A stretch of DNA of 64,000 nucleotides, taken from the NCBI GenBank assembly GCA_017880775.1, contig JADGRQ010000011.1, positions 54,439 through 118,438 of the forward strand, written 5' to 3'. Made by a program: the position numbers and the translations under genes. The DNA comes from Burkholderiales bacterium (GTDB taxonomy: Bacteria; Pseudomonadota; Gammaproteobacteria; Burkholderiales; SG8-39). This document shows positions 44,327 through 54,376 of this stretch, piece by piece. Position 1 is the first letter of the stretch. Each line of letters opens with the position of its first letter. The notes under the pieces were generated by a model, which made no database searches, was not told the origin of the DNA, and saw nothing but the letters and a program-made list of their open reading frames with translations.

Positions 44327-44944
44327 ATGAGAAGATATTTCATCACCGGATTGCTGATCTGGATCCCGCTGGTCATCACCTTATGGGTGCTCGATCTGGT
44401 GGTGAGCATGCTCGATCAAAGCCTGCGGCTGCTGCCGCCGGCGTACCAGACTGAAGCATGGCTCGGCTTTCATATCCCGGGCATGGGCGTGTTGCTCACG
44501 TTGATGATCGTGTTCGTCACCGGCGTGTTCGGCGCCAACCTCATCGGCGCCAAGCTGGTGAACTTCTGGCACGAAATCCTGCACCGCATCCCGGTGGTGA
44601 ACACCATCTACTCGAGCGTCAAGCAGGTTTCCGACACGCTGTTCTCTTCCGGCGGGCAGGCGTTCCGCAGGGCGCTGCTGATCGAATGGCCGCGCCCCGG
44701 AATGTGGACCATTGCCTTTCTTACGGGGACGCCGGGAGGCGATGTCGCCCGGCACCTGCAAGGGGATTACGTCAGCGTCTACGTGCCGACCACCCCGAAC
44801 CCGACCGGCGGATACTTCGTGATGCTGCCGCGCAAGGACGTGATCGAACTCGACATGAGCGTGGATGAGGCGCTCAAGTACATCGTTTCGATGGGGGTAG
44901 TGGCGCCCGCGGCGAACGGCAGGTACGGCAGCGCGAAAGCCTGA
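44327..44944 (+). CDS. DUF502 family membrane protein
   Basis: A 205-residue protein. Two N-terminal transmembrane helices (about 5-28 and 50-75) are followed by the family motif [15 protein letters not shown] and a soluble C-terminal domain with [20 protein letters not shown]. The function is unknown. In betaproteobacteria it is regularly encoded between fmdB and aspS. The stop is four bases before the aspS ATG, so those two are cotranscribed. No strong ribosome-binding site is visible because the terminator tail occupies the space. Confidence 0.92.
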   Translation: MRRYFITGLLIWIPLVITLWVLDLVVSMLDQSLRLLPPAYQTEAWLGFHIPGMGVLLTLMIVFVTGVFGANLIGAKLVNFWHEILHRIPVVNTIYSSVKQVSDTLFSSGGQAFRRALLIEWPRPGMWTIAFLTGTPGGDVARHLQGDYVSVYVPTTPNPTGGYFVMLPRKDVIELDMSVDEALKYIVSMGVVAPAANGRYGSAKA

Positions 44945-44948
44945 ACCG

Positions 44949-46723
<1,775 letters not shown>

Positions 46724-46724
<1 letters not shown>

Positions 46725-47062
46725 TGCGCCTCGCCGCGTTGCTCCTCGCGTTGGCAATCGCGCTCCCGGCCGCGGCGTTCTCGAAGACCGGTGAGGTGCG
46801 CCGTGCGGAGCTGCCGCCCGAAGCGCGCGCAATGCTGGCGCTGATCCGCAACGGCGGCCCGTTTTCCTACCCGAAGGACGGTGCGCCGTTCGGCAATCGC
46901 GAGCAGTTGCTGCCGAAGCGCCCGCGCGGCTACTACCGCGAGTACACGGTGAAAGCCGCCGCAAGCCGCGACCGCGGCGCGCGGCGCATCGTGGCGGGCC
47001 AGGGCGGCGAGTTCTACTATTCGGACGATCATTACCGAGCGTTCAGGCGCATTCTGGAGTGA
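46724..47062 (+). CDS. Secreted barnase-like guanyl-specific ribonuclease
   Basis: A 112-residue protein. A Sec signal peptide (MRLAALLLALAIALPAAAFS) is followed by a small N1/T1-type RNase domain. The three expected catalytic residues are visible: Glu73 in YYREYTV, an Arg at 87-88 in GARRIVAG, and His103 in DDHYRAF. It should be an active extracellular or periplasmic RNase. It overlaps aspS by one base and is followed one base later by a barstar gene, giving a toxin-inhibitor pair inside a housekeeping operon. Confidence 0.9.
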
Positions 47063-47063
47063 C

Positions 47064-47507
47064 ATGGGCAAGCTCGCGCAACGCTTTCTCGATCCTGAGA
47101 AATCCGGTGTCTACCGCGTGAGCGGCGCGGGCGTGCCGCGAACCGCGGCGCGCGAAGCGGGCCTCGCGCTGCTTGAGGTTTCGCTCGATGGTGTGGCCGA
47201 CAAGGACGCGCTGCTGCGGCAGTTCGCGGCATCGCTTGGGTTCCCCGACTGGTTCGGCGGCAATTGGGACGCGCTCGAGGATTGCCTCACGGATCTGTCC
47301 TGGCACGCGGCCGCGGGCTTCGTACTGCTGCTGCCTGGAGCCGATACGCTTGCGGCACTGCATGCCGACGACTATGGCGTGCTGATCGACGTGCTCGCCA
47401 GCTGCGCCCAGTACTGGCGCGAGCGCGGCGTTCCGTTCTTCGCGGTGTGCGACGACCCAGGCGGCGCGCTGGTGCTGCCGGCGCTGTTCAACGAAGCCGA
47501 GCGGTGA
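47064..47507 (+). CDS. Barstar-family RNase inhibitor
   Basis: A 147-residue protein with a barstar fold: LLEVSLDGVADKDALLRQFAASLGFPDWFGGNWDALEDCLTD. The DWFGGNWDAL helix-loop is the family signature that plugs the barnase active site. It has no signal peptide and so stays in the cytoplasm, where it would neutralise unexported RNase encoded by the gene just before it. It overlaps nudB by four bases (GTGA). Confidence 0.93.
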   Translation: MGKLAQRFLDPEKSGVYRVSGAGVPRTAAREAGLALLEVSLDGVADKDALLRQFAASLGFPDWFGGNWDALEDCLTDLSWHAAAGFVLLLPGADTLAALHADDYGVLIDVLASCAQYWRERGVPFFAVCDDPGGALVLPALFNEAER

Positions 47508-47959
47508 CCGGATTCAAGATCCCGGTATCGGTGCTGGTGGTGGTGCATACCCCGGCCCTCGACGTGCTGCTGCTCGAGCGCGCCAGCCGTCCCGGGTTCT
47601 GGCAGTCGGTGACCGGCTCGGTCGACCACAAAGACGAGCCCCTCGAGACCACAGCGCTGCGCGAAGTGCGCGAGGAGACGGGCATCGACGCGGCGGCGTT
47701 TCGCCTGTCGCGCTGGAACGTGGTCAACACTTTCGAGATCTATCCGCAATGGCGCCACCGCTACGGCCCCGGCGTAACGCGCAACACCGAGCACGTGTTC
47801 AGCCTCGAAGTCCCCGGACGGCTCCCAGTCACCATCGCGCCCGGCGAGCATCTCGCGCACCTGTGGCTGCCCTGGCGCGAAGCGGCGGAGAAGTGTTTCT
47901 CGTGGTCCAACCACGACGCCATCCTCGCGTTGCCGCAGCGCGCACGCGCGCTCGTATGA
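47504..47959 (+). CDS. nudB: Dihydroneopterin triphosphate diphosphatase
   Basis: A 151-residue Nudix hydrolase of the NudB type: GFKIPVSVLVVVHT at the start, GFWQSVTGSVDHKDEP, and the Nudix box ALREVREETGI. The C-terminus carries the family motif FSWSNHDAILALP. NudB removes pyrophosphate from dihydroneopterin triphosphate in folate synthesis. The GTG start overlaps the barstar stop, so translation is probably coupled. The aspS-nudB neighbourhood is common in betaproteobacteria; the RNase and barstar genes lie between them here. Confidence 0.93.
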   Translation: MTGFKIPVSVLVVVHTPALDVLLLERASRPGFWQSVTGSVDHKDEPLETTALREVREETGIDAAAFRLSRWNVVNTFEIYPQWRHRYGPGVTRNTEHVFSLEVPGRLPVTIAPGEHLAHLWLPWREAAEKCFSWSNHDAILALPQRARALV

Positions 47960-47981
47960 GCCTACGCGCGCACGCACGGGC

Positions 47982-48569
47982 ATGAGGCTGCAGGCGCAGC
48001 TTGCCGCAATCTCGATCGTAGTTTTTGCGTGTGCGGCAGGCGCCGCCGAGGAAGTCTCGGTCGTGACGCAGCGGCGCGGCGAGGCGGTGGAGGTGAGTGC
48101 GCGCGCGGTCGTGGACGCGCCGCACGCATTGGTATGGTCCACGCTTACGGACTACTCGAAGCTTCCGGAGTTCGTCCCCGGCCTGCGCGTAAGCCGCGTC
48201 GTGGAGCGGCGCGGTCCGACGACGGTGGTCCATCAGCAGGGCGAAGCGAGATTCCTGATTTTCTCGCATCCGATCGACGTGCTGGTCGAATCCACGGAGT
48301 ACCCGCCGTCGGTGATCGCGATTCACCTGGTGAAGGGCAGCCTGCGCCAGTTGACCGGTCGCTACGAGGTTGCAAGCCTGGCGAAAGCCTCGGGGAGCAG
48401 AATCGAGTTGCGCTGGATCGGAACGATCGAGCCCGAATTCGGATTGATGCCGTTGATCGGTGAACTTCTGGTGCGCGCGAATATCGAAGATCAGTTCCTC
48501 GGGATGGTGCGCGAGATCGAACGGCGCGAGGCCGAGCGACGGCGCAACCCCTCAAAGCAGTCGCCGTAA
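47982..48569 (+). CDS. Exported SRPBCC (START-like) family protein
   Basis: A 195-residue protein. A signal peptide (MRLQAQLAAISIVVFACAAGAA) is followed by a polyketide_cyc-type fold: ARAVVDAPHALVWSTLTDYSKLPEFVPGL is the classic opening of this superfamily, and the C-terminal long helix reads GELLVRANIEDQFLGMVREIERREAE. These proteins bind lipids or hydrophobic ligands in a deep cavity. Being exported suggests a periplasmic lipid-handling role, which is inference. It follows nudB by 22 bases. Confidence 0.88.
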   Translation: MRLQAQLAAISIVVFACAAGAAEEVSVVTQRRGEAVEVSARAVVDAPHALVWSTLTDYSKLPEFVPGLRVSRVVERRGPTTVVHQQGEARFLIFSHPIDVLVESTEYPPSVIAIHLVKGSLRQLTGRYEVASLAKASGSRIELRWIGTIEPEFGLMPLIGELLVRANIEDQFLGMVREIERREAERRRNPSKQSP

Positions 48570-48581
48570 GAAAGGCAGAGA

Positions 48582-50087
48582 ATGATGAGAATGGTTTTCC
48601 TTCCGTTGCGCGCCTGCGTAGTGGCGGCGGCAACGGTATTGTTGGCCGCAGGCTGCGCGTCGTTCGACGCTGCACGGCGCGACATTGCGCAGCGCGGCGC
48701 AGACGATCGACAATGCGAGAGGTGGTTGGCGGCGTTCGACGCAGTCGTCGAAGCCGCAGGCGTGCGCGATGCAGGGGCCACGCGCATTGCCGGTTTCCAG
48801 CAATTGCGGGTCGATCGTTTCCTCGCTTCGTTCCGGGATTCGGCCACGGGCGATGCCGCATTGGCGGCGTGGCTCGAGCGCATGCGCGAACTCGACCGCG
48901 CTGCGCGGGCCGCGGAACTCTCCAACCTGCCGGACGCTGCGCTTGCGTCGCTGGAAGTCGCCGCGAAAGCATCCGCGCTCGATCGCGTCGACGCCTGCGG
49001 CCGGCAGCTCACCGCGTCCGACCTGAATGCGCCGGCGCGCATCGCCGCGCTGCGCGCGACGGCGCAGGTTCCTGACGACTATGCCACATGGCAGCGCGCG
49101 CTCGGGCTCTATCCGCTCACGCGCGTTGCGTTTTCCGCGGGCGTGCAAAGGTGGCACGACGAAGCGGTCGCGGCGTTTCGCGCTGCGGGCTCCGGAGCGC
49201 CTGCCGCGCAGCCCGTTCAGTCGTATTCGCCGGAGGGGACGAAGCTTTCACGCGAGGCGGTGGCCGAGATCATGCGTGGGGCGGTGCGCGATGCGCTGGG
49301 CGTGCCGAGCTTCACCGCGCAGCAGAGCGCCCGGTTGCTTGGCGCGTACGCGCCGGTGCTCGAGATCGAAACCACCGGCGATTACGACCGGCTCGGCCAA
49401 CCGCGAATCGACGCGCGGGCGCGGCCCTCGGTCGATACGTCGCGACCGGTGCTCTTCGGGCGTGTCGCCTGGACGCGATACCACGGGCAAACGCTGGTGC
49501 AGCTGGTATACACGGGATGGTTTCCAGAGCGTCCGAGCGATGGTGCATTCGACATTCTTGGCGGCGCCCTCGACGGTATCGTCTTGCGCGCAACGCTCGC
49601 ACCCGACGGCGAGCCGCTGGTCTACGACGCCATCCATCCGTGCGGCTGCTACCACATGTTCTTTCCGACGCCTCGCGCAAAGCCGCTCGCGGCGCCCGAT
49701 CCGGACGACGAATGGGCGTTCGTGCCGGCCTCGCTCGCGGCTCTTCCGCCGGATGCGCGCATTCGCGTCCGCGTCGCCACGCGCACCCATTACCTGCTTG
49801 ATGTGGCGGCTGGCGCCGCCGGCGTATCCGGCCAAAGCTACACGCTCGCCGACGAGGAGGAGCTTCGCGCGTTGCCGCTGCCGGGGGGCGCCACGCGCAG
49901 CCTGTACGGGCCTGACGGTCTGGTGGCCGGCAGCGAACGGCTCGAGCGCTTCGTGTTCTGGCCGATGGGAGTGCCGAGCGCGGGCACCATGCGCCAGTGG
50001 GGCCGCCATTCCACCGCCTTCCTCGGGCGGCGGCATTTCGACGATGTCGATCTGATCGAGCGCCGCTTCCGCCTGGAGTTGGAGTGA
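48582..50087 (+). CDS. Large lipoprotein of unknown function
   Basis: A 501-residue protein with a clear lipobox, LLAAGCAS (Cys about residue 25). The N-terminal half is helical and rich in Ala, Asp and Arg. The C-terminal half contains GRVAWTRYHGQTLVQLVYTGWFPER, then YDAIHPCGCYHMFFPTPRAKP and RVATRTHYLLDV. The HPCGCYH motif with adjacent His and Cys could hold a metal. I do not recognise a characterised family. AAAGGCAGAG precedes the ATG pair at 48582/48585. Its stop overlaps the rquA start by four bases, so the two are coupled. Confidence 0.8.
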   Translation: MMRMVFLPLRACVVAAATVLLAAGCASFDAARRDIAQRGADDRQCERWLAAFDAVVEAAGVRDAGATRIAGFQQLRVDRFLASFRDSATGDAALAAWLERMRELDRAARAAELSNLPDAALASLEVAAKASALDRVDACGRQLTASDLNAPARIAALRATAQVPDDYATWQRALGLYPLTRVAFSAGVQRWHDEAVAAFRAAGSGAPAAQPVQSYSPEGTKLSREAVAEIMRGAVRDALGVPSFTAQQSARLLGAYAPVLEIETTGDYDRLGQPRIDARARPSVDTSRPVLFGRVAWTRYHGQTLVQLVYTGWFPERPSDGAFDILGGALDGIVLRATLAPDGEPLVYDAIHPCGCYHMFFPTPRAKPLAAPDPDDEWAFVPASLAALPPDARIRVRVATRTHYLLDVAAGAAGVSGQSYTLADEEELRALPLPGGATRSLYGPDGLVAGSERLERFVFWPMGVPSAGTMRQWGRHSTAFLGRRHFDDVDLIERRFRLELE

Positions 50088-50796
50088 GCCTGCCGCTTCC
50101 CGATCCGGAGCGGATCGCACAGGCGGTCCTGATCCCCGCTTACCTGGAAGACGCCTACTGGTGGGCCTATGTGCATCCACGAGCGGTGCGCTTGTTCGAA
50201 CGCCAGTGGCTGGTGAACATGATCCTGTGGGGCAATTTCGCGCGCTTGCGCGACGCGGCGCTCGATGCGCTCGGTGATTCCCTGCCCGGGCGCACGCTGC
50301 AGGTGGCCTGTGTTTACGGTGACCTGACCGAACGGCTCGCATTGCGCGTGGCGGGGGGGGGCGCCTCGACGTAGTCGACGTGCTGCCGATCCAGCTGAAG
50401 AATCTCGAGCGCAAGCTGCCCGCCGAAGCACCGGTGGAGCTGCACCATGCCGACTCGCGCGCACTGGGTTTCGCCGATGCAAGCTTCGACCGGGTGCTGA
50501 TTTTCTTCCTGTTGCACGAGCAACCCGAAGAGGTGCGGCGTGCCACCCTCGCAGAGGCGTTGCGCGTATTGCGTCCCGGTGGCCGGCTGGTGGTGGTCGA
50601 CTATCACCGACCGAACTACACGCATCCCTTGCGCCTGCTGCTCGGCGCGGTGCTGCGCCGGCTCGAACCTTACGCCCTCGACCTGTGGCGCGATGAAGTG
50701 TTCACGTGGTTGCCCGCCGGCGCTGCCCGACTGGTCGAAAAACGCCGTTATTTTGGCGGGCTGTATCAGCAACTCCGGATCGAACGCCTCGGCTAG
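50084..50796 (+). pseudogene. rquA: RquA, rhodoquinone biosynthesis methyltransferase-like protein, frameshifted
   Basis: From the GTG at 50084 the frame reads IPAYLEDAYWWAYVHPRAVRLF, MILWGNFARLRDAAL and LQVACVYGDLTERLA, then stops at 50374. The rest continues in another frame: LDVVDVLPIQLKNLERKL, FFLLHEQPEEVRR, VVVDYHRPNYTHPL and FGGLYQQLRIERL, ending at 50796. The V-A-C-V-Y-G-D motif in place of the usual SAM-binding motif I, and VDYHRP, are RquA features. RquA converts ubiquinone to rhodoquinone for fumarate respiration. The shift falls in a run of nine G (50353-50361). One more G gives a continuous 237-residue protein, so this may be an assembly error, a recent mutation or a switch. Confidence 0.8.
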
Positions 50797-50836
50797 CGGC
50801 GCGCCGGTGCAAGCGGGATGTGGTAGCTTTTACGTT

Positions 50837-51592
50837 GTGCTTTCCCTCCGAGTCGCCACACTCAACATCCACAAGGGGCTGTCGTACTTCAACCGGCGCA
50901 TGGTGATCCATGAGCTGCGCGAAGGGCTGCGCGCGCTCGATGCGGACATCGTGTTCCTGCAGGAAGTGCAGGGGCTGAACGAGCGACATGCGCTGCGCTT
51001 CGCGCAATGGCCGAGCACGCCGCAACACGAGTTTCTCGCCGAAGGGCAGTGGCAGCACGCTTACGGGTGCAATTCGGTCTACGACCACGGCCACCATGGC
51101 AACGCGATCCTGTCGCGCTTCCCAATCCGCACCATAGGAAACCGCGACATTTCCAACCACAGGTTCGAGCGCCGCGGCCTGCTGCATTGCGCGATCGACG
51201 TGCCCGGCGCGGCGCAGCCGGTGCACGCAGTGTGCGTGCACCTGTCACTGCACGCGCGCGGCCGCAGGCGCCAGCTGGCGACGCTCTCGGACCATCTGGG
51301 CGCGCTGGTGGGGCCGTTCGAACCGCTGATCGTGGCGGGCGACTTCAACGACTGGCGCCATGCGGCGAGCCGTTCGCTCTCGGCGCGGCTCGGGTTGCAG
51401 GAAGTCTCGATCGAGTCGAGCGGCCGGCCGGCGCGCACCTTTCCAAGCTTGCTGCCGGTCCTGCGCCTGGATCGAATTTACGTGCGCGGCTTCCGCGTGA
51501 GCGCCGCGCGCGCGCATGGCGGCAAGCCCTGGTCGCTCTTGTCCGACCATCTGGCCTTGACCGCCGACATCGCGCTCGCGGCGCGAATCTGA
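50837..51592 (+). CDS. Endonuclease/exonuclease/phosphatase (EEP) family protein
   Basis: A 251-residue EEP-fold hydrolase. LRVATLNIHKGL is the first motif (metal-binding Asn), IVFLQEVQ gives the catalytic Glu, VCVHLSLHARGR and VAGDFNDWR supply the Asp/Asn pair, and LLSDHLALTADI the final Asp-His. Relatives include YbhP, encoded next to ClsB in many proteobacteria, as it is here. The substrate is unknown, possibly a phospholipid or nucleic acid. The GTG at 50837 gives the family-like start. It ends six bases before clsB. Confidence 0.88.
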   Translation: MLSLRVATLNIHKGLSYFNRRMVIHELREGLRALDADIVFLQEVQGLNERHALRFAQWPSTPQHEFLAEGQWQHAYGCNSVYDHGHHGNAILSRFPIRTIGNRDISNHRFERRGLLHCAIDVPGAAQPVHAVCVHLSLHARGRRRQLATLSDHLGALVGPFEPLIVAGDFNDWRHAASRSLSARLGLQEVSIESSGRPARTFPSLLPVLRLDRIYVRGFRVSAARAHGGKPWSLLSDHLALTADIALAARI

Positions 51593-51597
51593 CCCCG

Positions 51598-52782
51598 ATG
51601 CCGCTGCAGTACGTCGCCGGCAATCGCCTGACCCTGCTCAAGAACGGCGAGCAGTACTTTCCTGCGCTGAACGACGCAATCGACGCTGCGCGGCGCGAAG
51701 TATTCGTCGAGACCTATATTTTCGCCGACGACATGGCCGGAAGCCTGGTGGCGGCCGCGCTTGCACGCGCCGCGGCGCGCGGGGTCGATGTCCATCTGCT
51801 GCTCGACGGATTCGGCGCGCGCGACTTCGCGCCGCGATTGCGTGATCTGCTCGAGCGCGCCGGAGTGCAAGTGCTGGTGTTCCGGCCGAAGATCAGCCCG
51901 TTGACGCTGCGCCGCAGCCGGCTGCGACGCATGCACCGGAAGATCGCCTGCGTCGATGCCGCGCTCGCCTTCGTGGGCGGTCTGAACGTGATCGACGACT
52001 ACGACACGCCAGGGCAGGTCCCGCCGCGCTACGATTACGCAGTGCGCATCGAGGGCCCGCTCGCCGCTCAGGCGCGCTACGCGGCAGCTCGGCTGTGGTC
52101 GAACCTCGCCTGGGCAAGTCTCGGCCGGCGCTGGCCGGGATTTGCCGATCCGGCGCGCTGGCGCACGCCGCGAAGCGTGGTGGATGTCGCCCCCGCCTGC
52201 GGCGATTGCCGCTCGGCCCTCGTGTTGCGCGACAGCCTGCGTCACCGCCGCGACATCGAAGAGGCGTACCTCGAACTGATCGAAATGGCGCAGATCGAGG
52301 TCGTGATCGCGAACGCCTATTTTTTCCCGGGGCGGCGCTTCAGGCGCGCGCTGCGCGCCGCGGCCGCGCGCGGCGTGCGGGTGGTGCTATTGCTGCAGGG
52401 CCGGGTCGAGTACACGCTGCTGCACTATGCATCGCGCGCACTTTACCGCGCGCTGCTCGAGGCCGGCGTCGAGATCCACGAATATCAGCGCAGCTTCCTG
52501 CACGCCAAGGTGGCTGTGTTCGACTCGCGCGTCGCAACGGTGGGTTCGTCGAACATCGATCCGTTCAGCTTCATGATGGCGAAGGAGGCCAATGTGTTCG
52601 TCGAAGACTCGGTCTTCGCCCGGCAACTGCGTGCAAGCCTGGGGGAGGCGATCGAAACCGGCGCGCGGCAGGTGCGCCTGCACCGCTGGCGGCGGTTGTC
52701 GTGGTGGCTGGGAATCCGCATCCGGCTCGCGTACGCGACAGCGCGCCTCATCATGGTGATCGCGGGGTACGGCAAGGGCTGA
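51598..52782 (+). CDS. clsB: Cardiolipin synthase ClsB
   Basis: A 394-residue phospholipase D superfamily enzyme. The two HKD motifs are HRKIACVDAALAFVGG (near 117) and HAKVAVFDSRVATVGSSN (near 303). It starts MPLQYVAGNRLTLLKNGEQYFPAL, the ClsB opening, and lacks the N-terminal membrane helices of ClsA. It makes cardiolipin, or phosphatidylglycerol from phosphatidylethanolamine. The preceding EEP gene (YbhP-like) is its usual partner. The ATG at 51598 is preceded by only six noncoding bases, so translation is probably coupled. Confidence 0.92.
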   Translation: MPLQYVAGNRLTLLKNGEQYFPALNDAIDAARREVFVETYIFADDMAGSLVAAALARAAARGVDVHLLLDGFGARDFAPRLRDLLERAGVQVLVFRPKISPLTLRRSRLRRMHRKIACVDAALAFVGGLNVIDDYDTPGQVPPRYDYAVRIEGPLAAQARYAAARLWSNLAWASLGRRWPGFADPARWRTPRSVVDVAPACGDCRSALVLRDSLRHRRDIEEAYLELIEMAQIEVVIANAYFFPGRRFRRALRAAAARGVRVVLLLQGRVEYTLLHYASRALYRALLEAGVEIHEYQRSFLHAKVAVFDSRVATVGSSNIDPFSFMMAKEANVFVEDSVFARQLRASLGEAIETGARQVRLHRWRRLSWWLGIRIRLAYATARLIMVIAGYGKG

Positions 52783-52810
52783 CGCGCGCGCACGGGTTCG
52801 AATCCCGCGC

Positions 52811-53263
52811 TCACGCCTTAGGCCGCCTGCCGAACATTCCCCAGCCTTCCATGGTCAGCACGGTTTCGCCGTTCTGGTTCACCGCTTCCGAGCGGCTCTT
52901 CAGCAGGCCGGCGGTCGGCCGCGACTGCGAGACGCGCGACTCGGTGATCACGCGCCGGAACGTGATGGTATCGCCCGGACGCACCGGCTTCAACCAGCGC
53001 ACGTTGTCCATGCCGGGCGACCCCATGCTCGCCGAGCGGCCGATGTAGTGCTCGACCATGGTCCGCATCGCGACGCAGCAGGTGTGCCAGCCGCTCGCGA
53101 TGATGCCGCCGTAGAAGCTTTCCTTCGCCGCCTCGGGGTCGACGTGGATGGGTTGCGGGTCGAACTGCTTCGCGAACGCGATGATTTCTTCCTGCGTGAA
53201 CGTGTGGCGGCCCATTTCGACCACCTCGCCTACCTTGAAATCTTCCCAGTACAGCATCGTCAT
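52811..53263 (-). CDS. MaoC-like dehydratase
   Basis: A 150-residue hotdog-fold protein of the MaoC/R-hydratase group. LYWEDFKVGEVVEMGRHTFT is followed by the catalytic FAKQFDPQPIHVDPEAAKE (Asp-His pair) and FYGGIIASGWHT. These hydrate trans-2-enoyl-CoA to (R)-3-hydroxyacyl-CoA or act on related acyl groups. The ATG at 53263 overlaps the thioesterase stop by four bases, so the two are a translationally coupled acyl-CoA pair. Confidence 0.92.
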   Translation of the reverse strand: MTMLYWEDFKVGEVVEMGRHTFTQEEIIAFAKQFDPQPIHVDPEAAKESFYGGIIASGWHTCCVAMRTMVEHYIGRSASMGSPGMDNVRWLKPVRPGDTITFRRVITESRVSQSRPTAGLLKSRSEAVNQNGETVLTMEGWGMFGRRPKA

Positions 53264-53718
53264 TGCAGTCCCTCCGGAGCGGTGCGCTCGTAGCAGCCGA
53301 TCAGTTCGCGCAGCGCCGCGGGCAGCGGCGCCGGCGTCATGGTCTTCGGGTCCGCGTTGACGTACACCAGTTCCGCGGTGATGAAGGGCTTCTCGGGCGG
53401 ACCGGTTTCGGCGCGGTGGATTTCGAAAGCGAAAGTGATGCTGGTGCGGCCGAGCTTCGCCGCGCGGCACAGCACGTCGAGGGCGTCGTCATAGCGCGCC
53501 GAGCCGAGGTAGTCCACTTCAGCCTTACGCAGGTACATGTCGTTGCCGTAGCGCTCGACATAGCCGTGCGGGTAGGGCAGACCGATCTCGCGCCAGTACT
53601 CTGCAATCGCGGTATCAATGTAGGTCAGGTAATGGCCATTGAACACGATGCCCTGCATGTCCACCTCGGCCCAGCGCACCCGCAGGCGGTGCGCACACTT
53701 GTAGTCTTTTCGGGACAT
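53260..53718 (-). CDS. YbgC/FadM-type acyl-CoA thioesterase
   Basis: A 152-residue hotdog thioesterase. The motif RVRWAEVDMQGIVFNGHYLTYIDTA contains the catalytic Asp and the family's GxVFNxxYL stretch; RKAEVDYLGSARYDD follows. It hydrolyses acyl-CoA, probably of short or medium chain. It overlaps the MaoC gene by four bases. It is divergent from kefF with 78 bases between. Confidence 0.92.
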   Translation of the reverse strand: MSRKDYKCAHRLRVRWAEVDMQGIVFNGHYLTYIDTAIAEYWREIGLPYPHGYVERYGNDMYLRKAEVDYLGSARYDDALDVLCRAAKLGRTSITFAFEIHRAETGPPEKPFITAELVYVNADPKTMTPAPLPAALRELIGCYERTAPEGLQ

Positions 53719-53796
53719 CTGAACCGACCGGGCGGAAAGCTGCGGAGTTTAATTCAAAGCCGGCACGGGGCGAATCACCCATGCTAGATTCCGCGC

Positions 53797-54372
53797 ATGC
53801 AAAGGCGCGTCCTCGTCGTCTACGCGCACCCGGACCACGACCGTTCGCGCGCGAACCTCCGGTTGCGCGCCGCAATCGAAGGGCTGCCCGGGGTGACGCT
53901 GCATGATCTGTATGCCGCGTATCCGGATTTCTTCATCGACGCCAGGCGCGAACAGGCGATGCTGCTCGAGTACGACGTTCTGGTGTTCCAGCATCCGATG
54001 CACTGGTACGGAGCGCCCGCAATCGTCAAGGAGTGGCAGGATACCGTGCTCGAGGCCGGCTGGGCTTGGGGCGAGGGCGGCGACCGGCTGCACGGCAAGC
54101 AGTTCATGCAGGCCATCAGCGCGGGCGGCCCGCAGGAATCCTACCGCCGCGGCGGCAAGGCGCATTTTACCGTCGTCGAACTGCTGCGGCCGTTCGAGCA
54201 GATGGCGCACTACTGCGGAATGGTTTGCCTGCCGCCTTTCGTCACCTACGCGGCGAGCCTCGCCTCGAATGACGAACTCGACGCGCACGCGCAGGACTAC
54301 CGCGCGCTTGTCGCGCAGATCGCCGCGGGCGAGTCGCCCGCGGCGTTCGACACTTTTTCCTCCCCGGAGTAG
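53797..54372 (+). CDS. kefF: KefF-like NAD(P)H oxidoreductase
   Basis: A 191-residue flavodoxin-like quinone reductase: VLVVYAHPDHDRSRAN binds FMN/NADPH, HPMHWYGAPAIVKEWQD is the active-site loop, and SAGGPQESYR the later FMN loop. This is the KefF/NQO family, the cytoplasmic activator subunit of the KefC potassium efflux system. The gene ends four bases before kefC, a conserved arrangement that supports the assignment. Confidence 0.92.
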   Translation: MQRRVLVVYAHPDHDRSRANLRLRAAIEGLPGVTLHDLYAAYPDFFIDARREQAMLLEYDVLVFQHPMHWYGAPAIVKEWQDTVLEAGWAWGEGGDRLHGKQFMQAISAGGPQESYRRGGKAHFTVVELLRPFEQMAHYCGMVCLPPFVTYAASLASNDELDAHAQDYRALVAQIAAGESPAAFDTFSSPE

Positions 54373-54376
54373 GTCC

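Noticed and set aside
52789..52808. tRNA T-arm-like sequence (CGGG-TTCGAAT-CCCG) between clsB and the MaoC gene
   Set aside because: No anticodon arm or acceptor stem can be built around it; the bases upstream are the end of clsB. It is at most a chance match or a tiny remnant.
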